In this document: in pieces, positions 7,849 to 15,240 of the stretch | How the letters are laid out: each line of letters opens with the position of its first letter | Numbering within the stretch: position 1 is the first letter of the stretch | Assembly (NCBI GenBank): GCA_964516325.1 | Contig: CAZFAP010000041.1 | Coordinates: 1-29,258 of the forward strand | Source: CAZFAP01 sp964516325 | GTDB taxonomy: Bacteria; Auribacterota; JABMQX01 | Direction: 5' to 3' | Length of the DNA: 29,258 nt | Made by a program: the position numbers and the translations under genes | Notes under the pieces: generated by a model | The model's input: only the letters and a program-made list of their open reading frames with translations | What the model was told of the DNA's origin: nothing | Database searches by the model: none

Positions 7849-9069
7849 ATGATTGAGTCAGTGAGCATAGCGTTCAGCCAACTGAGAGCCAAGAAAATGC
7901 GCTCGGTTCTGACTCTTCTCGGCATCATCATCGGCGTGGGATCGGTGGTGGGGGTTGTCTCCATGGGAGAGGGGCTGCGGTCGAAGGTCATGGCAGAGAT
8001 TGACAAGATAGGAGGCAGCCGGTTGATTATCGTCCTTCCGCCGCCCCGCTTCTACAACGAAAAAGGCCGTTGGATACTCCGGCCCTGGGTTGAGCACCTG
8101 ACCATGGAAGACGCGCGCCTCATCGTGGAAGAGTGCGCCGACGTCGCCACCTTCGTCCCCATAGCCGCGACGGAGGAGGTCATCAAATACGGTCGGGCTT
8201 CGACGCAGTGCCACCTGGAAGGCGTTCGCCCGGATTACACCGAAGCAATGGACTGGAAGGTGGAGAAAGGCCGCTTTGTGAACGATGCGGACATCGAGGA
8301 GGCTCGCAAGGTCGTAATTCTCGGAGACCAGATTAAGAAGGACCTTTTCGGAACTCGCGAGGCAATCGGGAACGAAATCCGAATCCGTGATCAGCGATAT
8401 GTCGTCGTTGGCGTGATGGAAAGTAAACGGCTTTTCGGCCACGACTGGGGCAGAAACGTCCTGATTCCTCTGACCACGGCCCAGAAGAGAATCCTCGGGA
8501 ACAAATACCTCGATGCTCTTCTCGTCTATTGCACGGAAAGCAGCAAAGCCCGCTCGCTGAAAGCACAGTTGGAGAAGTTCTTCAAGCGGCACCACGAGCA
8601 CGGCAGCGAGTTCAACATCGTGGCTGCGGAAACCGAAATCGAAAAGGTGGACCGGATTATCAATATCCTGAAGATGGTCGTCGGAGGAATCGCCGGAATC
8701 TCCCTTGTCGTCGGTGGAATAGGGATTATGAACATTATGTTAGTGTCGGTAACCGAACGCACCCGCGAGATCGGGATTCGCAAGGCGGTCGGCGCCAAGA
8801 GGCGGGATATTCTGCTGCAGTTTCTGGTCGAGGCGGTCGTGCTCAGTTTGTGCGGCGGCGCCATCGGTGTACTTGTGGGCATGGGACTCGGAACGGGAAT
8901 TGCCGGCGCCATCAAGCATTTCGCCAAGGAGCCGTTCCCGAGCATAGTTTCTCTGAACGCCGTCGCAGTGGCGATCGGGTTCTCGTTTCTCACGGGCGTT
9001 TTCTTCGGCGTCTATCCGGCAAGAAAGGCATCTCTTCTGGACCCGGTGGAAGCTCTGAGATATGAATAG
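7849..9069 (+). CDS. MacB/FtsX-type ABC transporter permease
   Basis: 406 aa. One N-terminal span (about 19-40, LTLLGIIIGVGSVVGVVSM) is followed by a periplasmic MacB core domain (about 45-265) and three C-terminal spans (about 275-300, 325-350, 368-392), the standard MacB permease topology. Conserved FtsX motifs are seen: SVTERTREIGIRKAVGAKRRDI in the cytoplasmic loop and YPARKASLLDPVEALRYE at the end, which contacts the ATPase. Unlike E. coli MacB it has no fused ATPase; that function is supplied by the separate gene at 10727. This class transmits ATP-driven motion across the membrane to push substrates from the periplasm through TolC. Its last 8 bp overlap the TolC gene start, indicating translational coupling. 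Confidence 0.94.
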   Translation: MIESVSIAFSQLRAKKMRSVLTLLGIIIGVGSVVGVVSMGEGLRSKVMAEIDKIGGSRLIIVLPPPRFYNEKGRWILRPWVEHLTMEDARLIVEECADVATFVPIAATEEVIKYGRASTQCHLEGVRPDYTEAMDWKVEKGRFVNDADIEEARKVVILGDQIKKDLFGTREAIGNEIRIRDQRYVVVGVMESKRLFGHDWGRNVLIPLTTAQKRILGNKYLDALLVYCTESSKARSLKAQLEKFFKRHHEHGSEFNIVAAETEIEKVDRIINILKMVVGGIAGISLVVGGIGIMNIMLVSVTERTREIGIRKAVGAKRRDILLQFLVEAVVLSLCGGAIGVLVGMGLGTGIAGAIKHFAKEPFPSIVSLNAVAVAIGFSFLTGVFFGVYPARKASLLDPVEALRYE

Positions 9070-10669
9070 CGTTCGCAGCGGTGCATTTATCAAACTCAAG
9101 ACATCGTGCGTTGCGGTGACGATTGTCGCGATTCTCTTTCACTGCTCGCTATCCCCTGCCCTGCGGGCGGAAGAGGCAGCCGTGGGCGAGCAACTCACCA
9201 AACCAGAACTCCGGCTCACCCTCGAAGAATGCCTTCGCCGCGCCCTCGAAAAGAACCTGTCCTTGTCCGCACAAACGCTCGACATCGGCATCGCGGAGCA
9301 AGGGGTCGTCGCCGCCCAGGCGCCGTTTGACTCGCAGCTCGGCCTCGACCTTCTTCACGAGGAAACGAGGGGTCAGGAAGAGACGACTGCCAGCGACCGC
9401 CGCCGCGCGGAAGTGAGCTGGAGCAAAAAAATCCGTACAGGGCAGGTCTTCCGTGTTACGCACACCGCGTCGCGTCTCAACCGCGAATTGGACGTTCCGC
9501 TTTCCCCTTTCTACGATCTCGACTGGACGCTCTCCGCCGTTCAACCTCTTGCCAAAGGAGCAGGCCGGACGGCAAACATGGCGCCGGTCTGGATCGCTGA
9601 AAATCAGCAGGAAAGAACGTTCCTCGCAATTGAGGAGACGGTCATGAACCTCTTGCTCACGGTGGAGGCGGCGTATCTTGACCTGATTTACGCAATTCGT
9701 TTCCTCGACGTGCAGCAGTCGGGGCTGACCCTGGCGAAAGAACTCCTATCAAAGAACGAGGAGCTTGTCCGGCTCGGGAAGTTGCCGGGGAAGTCAATCG
9801 AAGTCCTCGAGGCAAAGGCGAGTATCGCAACGAGGGAGGAGGGCGTCATAATTTCGCTCAACGAGATCGCCAAAGCGGAAGACGCTGTCCGGCGGCTGAT
9901 GAATGTCCCGGTGGCGCCCGAAGAAGGCCGTGCTCGATTGTTTCCGGCAGACGAGCCTCTCGTGGACCTGAAGGTTCCCAAAGTCGAGGAGAGCCTTGCT
10001 TTCGCCCTCGCGCATCGCCCGCAATACCGAGCGCTCCGGCTCGAGCAGGACAACGTAAGACTGGAGCTGGCGGCGGCCAAAAATAACCGGCTGCCGGAGA
10101 TAGGTCTGAGAGCGGATGTCGGTTTCGCAGGCTCAAACGATGACTATGTTTCATCATTTGATGAACTGGCGGAGGGGAGAGATTACGTCTGGCAGGCCGG
10201 GCTTTCGGTCATTGTTCCGTGGGGCAACCGAGCCGCCCGAAGCCGTTACGCTCAAGCGAAGCTCAACTACGAGAAAACAAGGACCCTCCTCAACGATTTC
10301 GTCGAGAAACTGAAGCTCGACGTGATAAATGCCCACCGCGACATTGATAGGGACGTCAAGCGCATGGCTTCCACGAGGGCGTCGGTCGACCAATCGGAAC
10401 TCCAACTCCAGACGGAGAACGACCGGTACGCCCAGGGCATGTCCAACAGCTTCCGAATCCTGGAGTTCCAGGACGACCTGATTGAGGCGAAGATTCGGCA
10501 TCTCGCCGCCACGATTGACTTCAACAGGTCGTACTTTAATCTCCTGAGGGTGGAAGGCCGAAGTGTGCGCAATGACCGATTTGACCTGACGGACCTCGTG
10601 CAGGGCATTCTGCGACGGTGGCGTCCGCCTCGAACGCGGACTTCCTGGACGAGCGGTCCGGGCGGGTAA
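9062..10669 (+). CDS. TolC-family outer membrane efflux protein
   Basis: 535 aa with a signal peptide (about 1-36, ending LRA-EE). The mature part has the two-fold repeated TolC helical pattern: LTLEECLRRALEKNLSLSAQ at the start of the first repeat, later ESLAFALAHRPQYRALRLEQDNVRLELAAAKNNRLPEIGL written here in two halves of the second repeat, and LTLEVAYLDLIYA-like helices between. It forms the outer-membrane channel and periplasmic tunnel of the efflux pump encoded by its neighbours. Its ATG overlaps the permease stop by 8 bp. The C-terminus (about 515-535) is Arg/Pro/Thr-rich and not typical of the family. The presence of this gene implies a Gram-negative envelope. Confidence 0.9.
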   Translation: MNSVRSGAFIKLKTSCVAVTIVAILFHCSLSPALRAEEAAVGEQLTKPELRLTLEECLRRALEKNLSLSAQTLDIGIAEQGVVAAQAPFDSQLGLDLLHEETRGQEETTASDRRRAEVSWSKKIRTGQVFRVTHTASRLNRELDVPLSPFYDLDWTLSAVQPLAKGAGRTANMAPVWIAENQQERTFLAIEETVMNLLLTVEAAYLDLIYAIRFLDVQQSGLTLAKELLSKNEELVRLGKLPGKSIEVLEAKASIATREEGVIISLNEIAKAEDAVRRLMNVPVAPEEGRARLFPADEPLVDLKVPKVEESLAFALAHRPQYRALRLEQDNVRLELAAAKNNRLPEIGLRADVGFAGSNDDYVSSFDELAEGRDYVWQAGLSVIVPWGNRAARSRYAQAKLNYEKTRTLLNDFVEKLKLDVINAHRDIDRDVKRMASTRASVDQSELQLQTENDRYAQGMSNSFRILEFQDDLIEAKIRHLAATIDFNRSYFNLLRVEGRSVRNDRFDLTDLVQGILRRWRPPRTRTSWTSGPGG

Positions 10670-10726
10670 GCCAAATTGTACGCCCATCTCTTTTGAGGCC
10701 AAGCGCGAGACCGGGAACAGAATCCG

Positions 10727-11404
10727 ATGGAAAACGGCGAAATCATCAAGCTGAACGGCATAAGCAAGACATATCGGATTGGGGAGTCGGAGGTCCGCGC
10801 ACTCGACAATGTCTCTCTTTCCATTCGAGGGGGCGACTTCCTTGCAATCATGGGTCCCTCCGGCTCCGGCAAGTCAACCCTGATGAACATCATCGGCTGC
10901 CTCGACGTCCCCGACAAAGGAGAGTATCTCCTGAGGGGCGTTGAAGTATCGGAGATGGACGAGGATGAGCTTGCGGAAATCCGCAATCGGGAGATTGGCT
11001 TCGTCTTCCAAATGTTCAATCTACTCCCGCGAATCACCGTCCTGCGAAATGTGGAGCTTCCGCTTATCTATGCGGGATGGAAGTGGAGAAAGAGGCGGGA
11101 CGCTGCCGAGAAGGCGCTCGAGGCGGTAGGACTCAGCCATCGAATGGACCACACACCGACGGAGCTGTCCGGCGGCGAGATGCAGAGGGTCGCCATAGCG
11201 CGTGCCCTCGTCAATCGCCCATCCATCGTTCTCGCCGACGAGCCGACGGGGAACCTCGATTCAAAAACCGGCGACGAAATCATGGGCATCATGACGAATC
11301 TCAACAGGGAGGGGCACACGATTGTGATGGTCACCCACGAGAAAGAGGTCGGTCAACACGCCCACCGCATCATCCGGCTGAGGGACGGCCAAATCGAGGA
11401 GTGA
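10727..11404 (+). CDS. MacB-type ABC transporter ATP-binding protein
   Basis: 225 aa, a complete single-domain ATPase. Walker A GPSGSGKST (43-51), Q-loop Gln95 (FQMFNLLPRITVLRNVELPL), signature LSGGE (147-151), Walker B IVLADE (167-172), D-loop NLDS and switch His204 are all present. The GxxFQxFNL and VELPL motifs are those of the LolD/MacB/FtsE-like group that pairs with FtsX-type permeases. It lies 57 bp after the TolC gene and energises the permease at 7849. Gene order (adaptor, permease, TolC, then ATPase last) is less common than adaptor-ATPase-permease. The ribosome site is modest (GGGA). Confidence 0.95.
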   Translation: MENGEIIKLNGISKTYRIGESEVRALDNVSLSIRGGDFLAIMGPSGSGKSTLMNIIGCLDVPDKGEYLLRGVEVSEMDEDELAEIRNREIGFVFQMFNLLPRITVLRNVELPLIYAGWKWRKRRDAAEKALEAVGLSHRMDHTPTELSGGEMQRVAIARALVNRPSIVLADEPTGNLDSKTGDEIMGIMTNLNREGHTIVMVTHEKEVGQHAHRIIRLRDGQIEE

Positions 11405-11449
11405 CCGCCATTTTCATCGGAACCCAAAAGACGCTGCCTCCTCCGGCTC

Positions 11450-11506
11450 TCGCTGAGAATTTCTCCGGTGCATGCGGATACGCAACAAGGGCTTTGCCCT
11501 CAGCGA
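11450..11506. terminator. Possible structure between convergent genes
   Basis: TCGCTGAG (11450-11457) pairs perfectly with CTCAGCGA (11499-11506), and a nested AGGGC-TTT-GCCCT hairpin occupies 11488-11500. It sits where the ATPase gene and the minus-strand DUF3352-like gene converge. There is no U tract on either strand, so intrinsic termination is uncertain. Confidence 0.28.
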
Positions 11507-13596
11507 AGAACCTCCGTCGCCTCCTCCGGGGCCCCCTCCTCTGGTCCTTCTTCCGCCACAGATTCGATGACTTCCTCGAATCCCGAACCGCTCAGCCACC
11601 TCACGTGGCCGTCCAGATAAGCCACGTTTCCGCCGCCCCGGTGATTTCCGGGCTTTTCATAGATGAGAACTTCGTCCGCCGATGACTTTTCGGTCAGGCC
11701 GCTGCGCAGGACGTAGCTTGTCTGCGAGTCAATGTCCTCCTTGCTCGTAATCTCCGATCGGCCCCTCGAGGGACAGGTGAATACGCCGAGACCGGTCACG
11801 TACTCCGGATAGAGGTCGGACAGCTTCTCGGTGAATTTCCCGTCATGATCCATGGCATAGACCTTCTCCCCCGTGACAAGCTGCTTTAAATTGTTCAGGC
11901 AAGCGGCCCGCCTTGCGCTTTCTCTCGCACGCATCAGAGCGGGCATCATCATCCCCATCATGATGCTCGACCCCGCCATCCACTGGTACGTGCCCGTAAA
12001 CGTGCAATACCCGCGAACGGTCAAGCTCTCCCCATCGCCGAAGACGTTGTACGCTACAATGAGATCGGTCAAGATCGGGCTTATCAGCAATTTCGCCCTG
12101 GCGACCCACTTAGGCTCGGAACCCGGCTCATCGCCGAACCGGGCGGCCGATTGGCCAATCGCGCTGAGAATCAGGGGGAGTCCACTCCCCACGTCCAGGT
12201 AGAAGAAATGGCCCGCCTCCCCCAGCCGACCCGCAGCCGTCCGAAATGCGGGATTGCCCGCGAGCGCCCCCTCGCCTGCCTTCGCGTCCAAAACCGATTT
12301 CACCGCAGAAACATTGGTCCCCACGACGAGATATTTGTCTATGAAAGCATACGCCGGCGATACCCGCCCCAGGTTGACCGTGCGGATGGGCGCCTCTTTG
12401 TACTCAGCAGTCTCCCCCGGGGCGGGAATGAGCTTGAGCAAGACCTCCTCGACCTTCTTCCTGTCCTTGAGCTCAAGGAGAGCGACGCCATCGGGAATTC
12501 TGAGCTTCTCCGGCACTGCCACCGCAACAGCCACCTCTCCGCCCAGCGAGCCAAGCACATCCTTCTCGAAATCAACCCCGGTTGCCTCCCGAAAACCGTA
12601 CAGAAACTCCGTGAAGGGGTCTTGAGGTCCCTCCTCGCTCTCCTCCTCCGTCACCGCCTCCGCTCCTTCTTCCTCGCTCTTCTCTTTCTCCTCTTCCGCC
12701 TCCTCCTCGATTAGTCTCTCTTCCTGCTCGGCTATCTCCTTTGCGGTCTCGACGAGCTGTCCCCAGGCGTCCGAGAAACTGGAGAACCGAAACCGAGCGA
12801 AGAAGGAGTAGTCTCCCGGAATCAGTTGCGGCGTCGTCAAGGCACCGGCGGATGGCGCCGCGAGAGCGAGGAAGCCGCCCGGCTTGCCTGAAGTTATGAG
12901 GCTGAGCGACCCGAGGCGTGCTCCGTCCGCCACCTCGTCGCATGCCGCCAGAGCTTCGATGTCGAGAATCCCCGCGGTTTTCAGAACTTGCTTCGCCCGC
13001 TCCGGAATCTTTTCGTCGAAGGCCTCGAAAATCCTTTTGACGTTCACGAACAGGACCGTGCGGCTTCCGGTCGAAATTCTGGCAAGCGCCTTCGCGAAGA
13101 GCGGGCTTGCCTGAAGGCTCTTTACAGTCGGCAAGGGCTTTGAGATAAAGCCAGCGACGACTTTCCTTTCGAGGGAAAATGAGAGGACGCCATCCTTCAC
13201 GGCGTAAAAAGCGATTGAGGAATCGTTCACCAGGATTTCGTTAACGCCCTGAGAAACGGCGAATCTCACCTCCCCCAGGTTTCTCTGAAGAATCGGCTTG
13301 AGGCGAGTATCGAGAAACCATTGCAGCTTTTCGGGATTGACCTTCCCCAAGATAAGGAACGGGGGAATCCTCTTTTCCCTGGGAATCTCCAACAGCACGA
13401 TGGCAATTTCATCCACGAAGACCTGCGACAGACTGCTCAACCAGGCTTTCCCCTGCGCCAACGCCGGAAGGTCTTTTATGAAACCCGCCGCGACGGCGTC
13501 CGCCGGAATCCCCGCCGCGAGTTTTGGCGCCTGGACGGCCCCGACCTGAGTCAATACGAAAATAGCAAGCAGGCAAACCAACATTTTTCCCGACAT
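11500..13596 (-). CDS. Secreted DUF3352-like protein with C-terminal H-X9-DG prepilin-type segment
   Basis: 698 aa from ATG 13596, chosen because GGAGGACAGGACAA precedes it and a signal peptide follows (MSGKMLVCLLAIFVLTQVGAV); the frame runs further upstream without support. Residues about 30-560 resemble DUF3352 proteins of Planctomycetes/Chloroflexi, with repeated alpha/beta units ending in strands such as YAFIDKYLVVGTN. A highly acidic Glu-rich linker lies near 295-335. The last 150 residues start with MMMPALMRARESARRAACLNNLKQL, the post-cleavage helix of PVC prepilin-like (DUF1559) proteins, and end with GGGNVAYLDGHVRWL, the H-X9-DG motif. The usual prepilin leader is absent because this module sits at the C-terminus. 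Extracytoplasmic location is likely; function unknown. Confidence 0.83.
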   Translation of the reverse strand: MSGKMLVCLLAIFVLTQVGAVQAPKLAAGIPADAVAAGFIKDLPALAQGKAWLSSLSQVFVDEIAIVLLEIPREKRIPPFLILGKVNPEKLQWFLDTRLKPILQRNLGEVRFAVSQGVNEILVNDSSIAFYAVKDGVLSFSLERKVVAGFISKPLPTVKSLQASPLFAKALARISTGSRTVLFVNVKRIFEAFDEKIPERAKQVLKTAGILDIEALAACDEVADGARLGSLSLITSGKPGGFLALAAPSAGALTTPQLIPGDYSFFARFRFSSFSDAWGQLVETAKEIAEQEERLIEEEAEEEKEKSEEEGAEAVTEEESEEGPQDPFTEFLYGFREATGVDFEKDVLGSLGGEVAVAVAVPEKLRIPDGVALLELKDRKKVEEVLLKLIPAPGETAEYKEAPIRTVNLGRVSPAYAFIDKYLVVGTNVSAVKSVLDAKAGEGALAGNPAFRTAAGRLGEAGHFFYLDVGSGLPLILSAIGQSAARFGDEPGSEPKWVARAKLLISPILTDLIVAYNVFGDGESLTVRGYCTFTGTYQWMAGSSIMMGMMMPALMRARESARRAACLNNLKQLVTGEKVYAMDHDGKFTEKLSDLYPEYVTGLGVFTCPSRGRSEITSKEDIDSQTSYVLRSGLTEKSSADEVLIYEKPGNHRGGGNVAYLDGHVRWLSGSGFEEVIESVAEEGPEEGAPEEATEVLR

Positions 13597-13903
13597 TTGT
13601 CCTGTCCTCCAAGTGGCATCATTAAGTGGGTAAAGAATACCAACAGCGGCCAGCCGCTCGGCTCTCGCACGCATTGCACCAACCGCGGCCACAGCCTCTG
13701 AGTCCATTGAACCACCGTTAGCCCGCCCAGGCAAGCCCGATTTTCAGGTGAACCGCGCCGACACGGGCCTGAAGTATCTGCCGGCCCCGAACGGCCGAAA
13801 CCTTTTTCGCGTAATGCCTCAGTCACGGGCGGGGGTGCAGGGCTGGCTGACACACAGCAAGAGAGAACAACCGCAGTCGCTCATGAACTTCGTTCAGCCG
13901 GAG

Positions 13904-13923
13904 GCCCCGCCCGAAGGCGGGGC
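13904..13923. repeat. GC-rich perfect hairpin with CGAA loop
   Basis: GCCCCGCC (13904-13911) and GGCGGGGC (13916-13923) form an 8-bp perfect stem with a CGAA tetraloop. No T run follows, and it lies upstream of the neighbouring genes, so a terminator role is unlikely. Confidence 0.55.
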
Positions 13924-13995
13924 TGCGTGGCACTGATTCTCAGGCCACACAGAGCGGAGAAGATTTTGAGAAGACTAAGCGGATTGTCGAGCAGG

Positions 13996-14084
13996 GGAGC
14001 TCTGCTCCCGGCGACAAAAGCCAAAACTCCGCTGCAGCACTCCAGAGGCACGCCGAAATCTGGAGTGCGGGAGCGCAGAGCTCC
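13996..14084. repeat. Composite inverted repeat (MITE/REP-like)
   Basis: The outer arms GGAGCTCTGCTCCCG (13996-14010) and CGGGAGCGCAGAGCTCC (14068-14084) pair with a 2-nt bulge. An inner perfect 10-bp stem is made by GCACTCCAGA (14037-14046) and TCTGGAGTGC (14059-14068). The whole unit of about 89 bp would fold as a cruciform and encodes nothing recognisable. Confidence 0.6.
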
Positions 14085-14130
14085 CGCTTTCTCACGCGGA
14101 AGCGCAGGTTCCGCAGTTCGGGGCCGGTGT

Positions 14131-14152
14131 CATCTCTGCGATCCCTGCGGTT
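14131..14152 (-). repeat. ACCGCAG-type 10-bp-phased repeat, copy 1
   Basis: Read on the minus strand this is AACCGCAGGGATCGCAGAGATG, given here as AACCGCAGGG followed by ATCGCAGAGATG. It matches the copy at 18331-18351 at most positions and shares the ACCGCAG-N5-CGCAGA core with 29057-29088. Confidence 0.5.
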
Positions 14153-14313
14153 CCATCCCCATGCGAAAGACTCCAGAGTTGCCCATGACCTTTGCCCCCT
14201 ACAAGTGAGGGACTGCCTTTGGCCGTTTTTTTCCCTTGGCGTTTTTCACTACGGCCGCGGCGTGTCCCACGTTCAAAAGCGGCTGCTGCGGAACTCTGGC
14301 AGGCGAGTCAGTG

Positions 14314-14343
14314 TTGACAGACTGAGGGGTGGCGAAATAACAT
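14314..14343 (+). promoter_or_regulatory. Candidate sigma-70 promoter of nifUS
   Basis: A perfect TTGACA (14314-14319) is followed after 18 bp by TAACAT (14338-14343), four of six -10 matches. Transcription would begin near 14350, leaving a leader of about 48 nt with GGGAG ahead of the nifU ATG. No Fe-S regulator site could be assigned. Confidence 0.5.
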
Positions 14344-14397
14344 AACGATGTACTGCAAGCCCCCTGAGCGGGCACCGGACAAAGTGGGAGTTCAGCC

Positions 14398-15240
14398 ATG
14401 TGGGATTATTCCGAAAAGGTTAAGGACCACTTTTACAATCCCCGCAATGTCGGCACGATCGAGGACGCCGACGGGGTGGGAGAGGTAGGCTCCCTCGCCT
14501 GCGGGGATATGCTCAAGTTGATGTTCAAGCTCGATGAGCAAGGCAAGATCGGCGACGTCAAATTCCAGACTTTCGGATGCGGGAGCGCCATTGCTTCCGC
14601 CTCCGCGTTGACGGAAATGGTCAAGGGGAAAACCCTCGAAGAAGCCTCCAGAATAACCAACCGGGACATCGCCAATTACCTCGGCGGCTTACCGGAGGAG
14701 AAGATGCACTGCTCGGTCATGGGGCGAGAGGCTCTGGAGGCCGCCATAGCGAACTACCGTGGAGAGAAGGTCTCGACGGAAGAGGGCGAGATCGTCTGCA
14801 AGTGCTTCGGGGTTACCGATAAGGCCATCGAGCGAGCCGTCAAGGAGAACGGTCTGACGACGGTCGAGCAAGTTACCTACTACACGAAGGCGGGCGGCGG
14901 CTGCGGCATGTGCCACGAGAAAATCCGCGAGATCATTGACCGCGTCATCAAGGAAACGGGCGGGGGCATCTGGCGGGTCAAGCCCGAACGAGCAAAGATG
15001 ACCAATATCCAGAAGATGAAGCTCGTCGAGGAAACCATCAGGAACGAAATCGCGCCCGCTCTCCAGAAAGAGGGAGGGGACATCGAGTTGATTGACGTTG
15101 AGCGCGACAAGGTCATCGTTGCGCTGCGGGGAAAGTGCACCCAATGTCTCCTCTCCGGCTGGACCATGCAGAATTTCGTCCAGGCAAAGCTCCGCGAATT
15201 CGTTTCTCCTGAAATCGTCGTCGAGGAGGCGAAAGAATGA
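14398..15240 (+). CDS. nifU: NifU-type Fe-S cluster scaffold protein
   Basis: 280 aa with the full three-domain NifU layout. Residues 1-123 are an IscU-like scaffold with ligands Cys35 (ACGD), Cys61 (FGCGSAIAS) and Cys105 (KMHCSVMG). Residues about 130-182 hold the permanent [2Fe-2S] BFD-like domain with Cys134, Cys136, Cys169 and Cys172 (VCKCFGV; GGGCGMCHEK). Residues about 203-276 are an Nfu domain with Cys247 and Cys250 (GKCTQC). It receives sulfur from the NifS desulfurase encoded next, with a 4-bp ATGA overlap, and builds clusters for transfer to apoproteins. No nitrogenase genes are in view; in many anaerobes NifUS is the general Fe-S system, which is the likely role here. ThiC in this window would be a client. 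Confidence 0.95.
   Translation: MWDYSEKVKDHFYNPRNVGTIEDADGVGEVGSLACGDMLKLMFKLDEQGKIGDVKFQTFGCGSAIASASALTEMVKGKTLEEASRITNRDIANYLGGLPEEKMHCSVMGREALEAAIANYRGEKVSTEEGEIVCKCFGVTDKAIERAVKENGLTTVEQVTYYTKAGGGCGMCHEKIREIIDRVIKETGGGIWRVKPERAKMTNIQKMKLVEETIRNEIAPALQKEGGDIELIDVERDKVIVALRGKCTQCLLSGWTMQNFVQAKLREFVSPEIVVEEAKE

Larger units (their letters stand above)
13597..14313. other. Gene-poor spacer with several repeats
   Basis: About 700 bp without a supported gene between the divergent DUF3352-like gene and nifU. Small open frames are Arg/Ser/Pro-rich and lack ribosome sites. Content: a perfect hairpin at 13904-13923, a long imperfect palindrome at 13996-14084, a copy of the ACCGCAG-type repeat in reverse at 14131-14152, and T-rich runs at 14225-14245 with no strong stem. 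Confidence 0.55.

Noticed and set aside
13904..13923. Intrinsic terminator
   Set aside because: The stem is strong but no T run follows on either strand, and it lies upstream of the start codons of both flanking genes.
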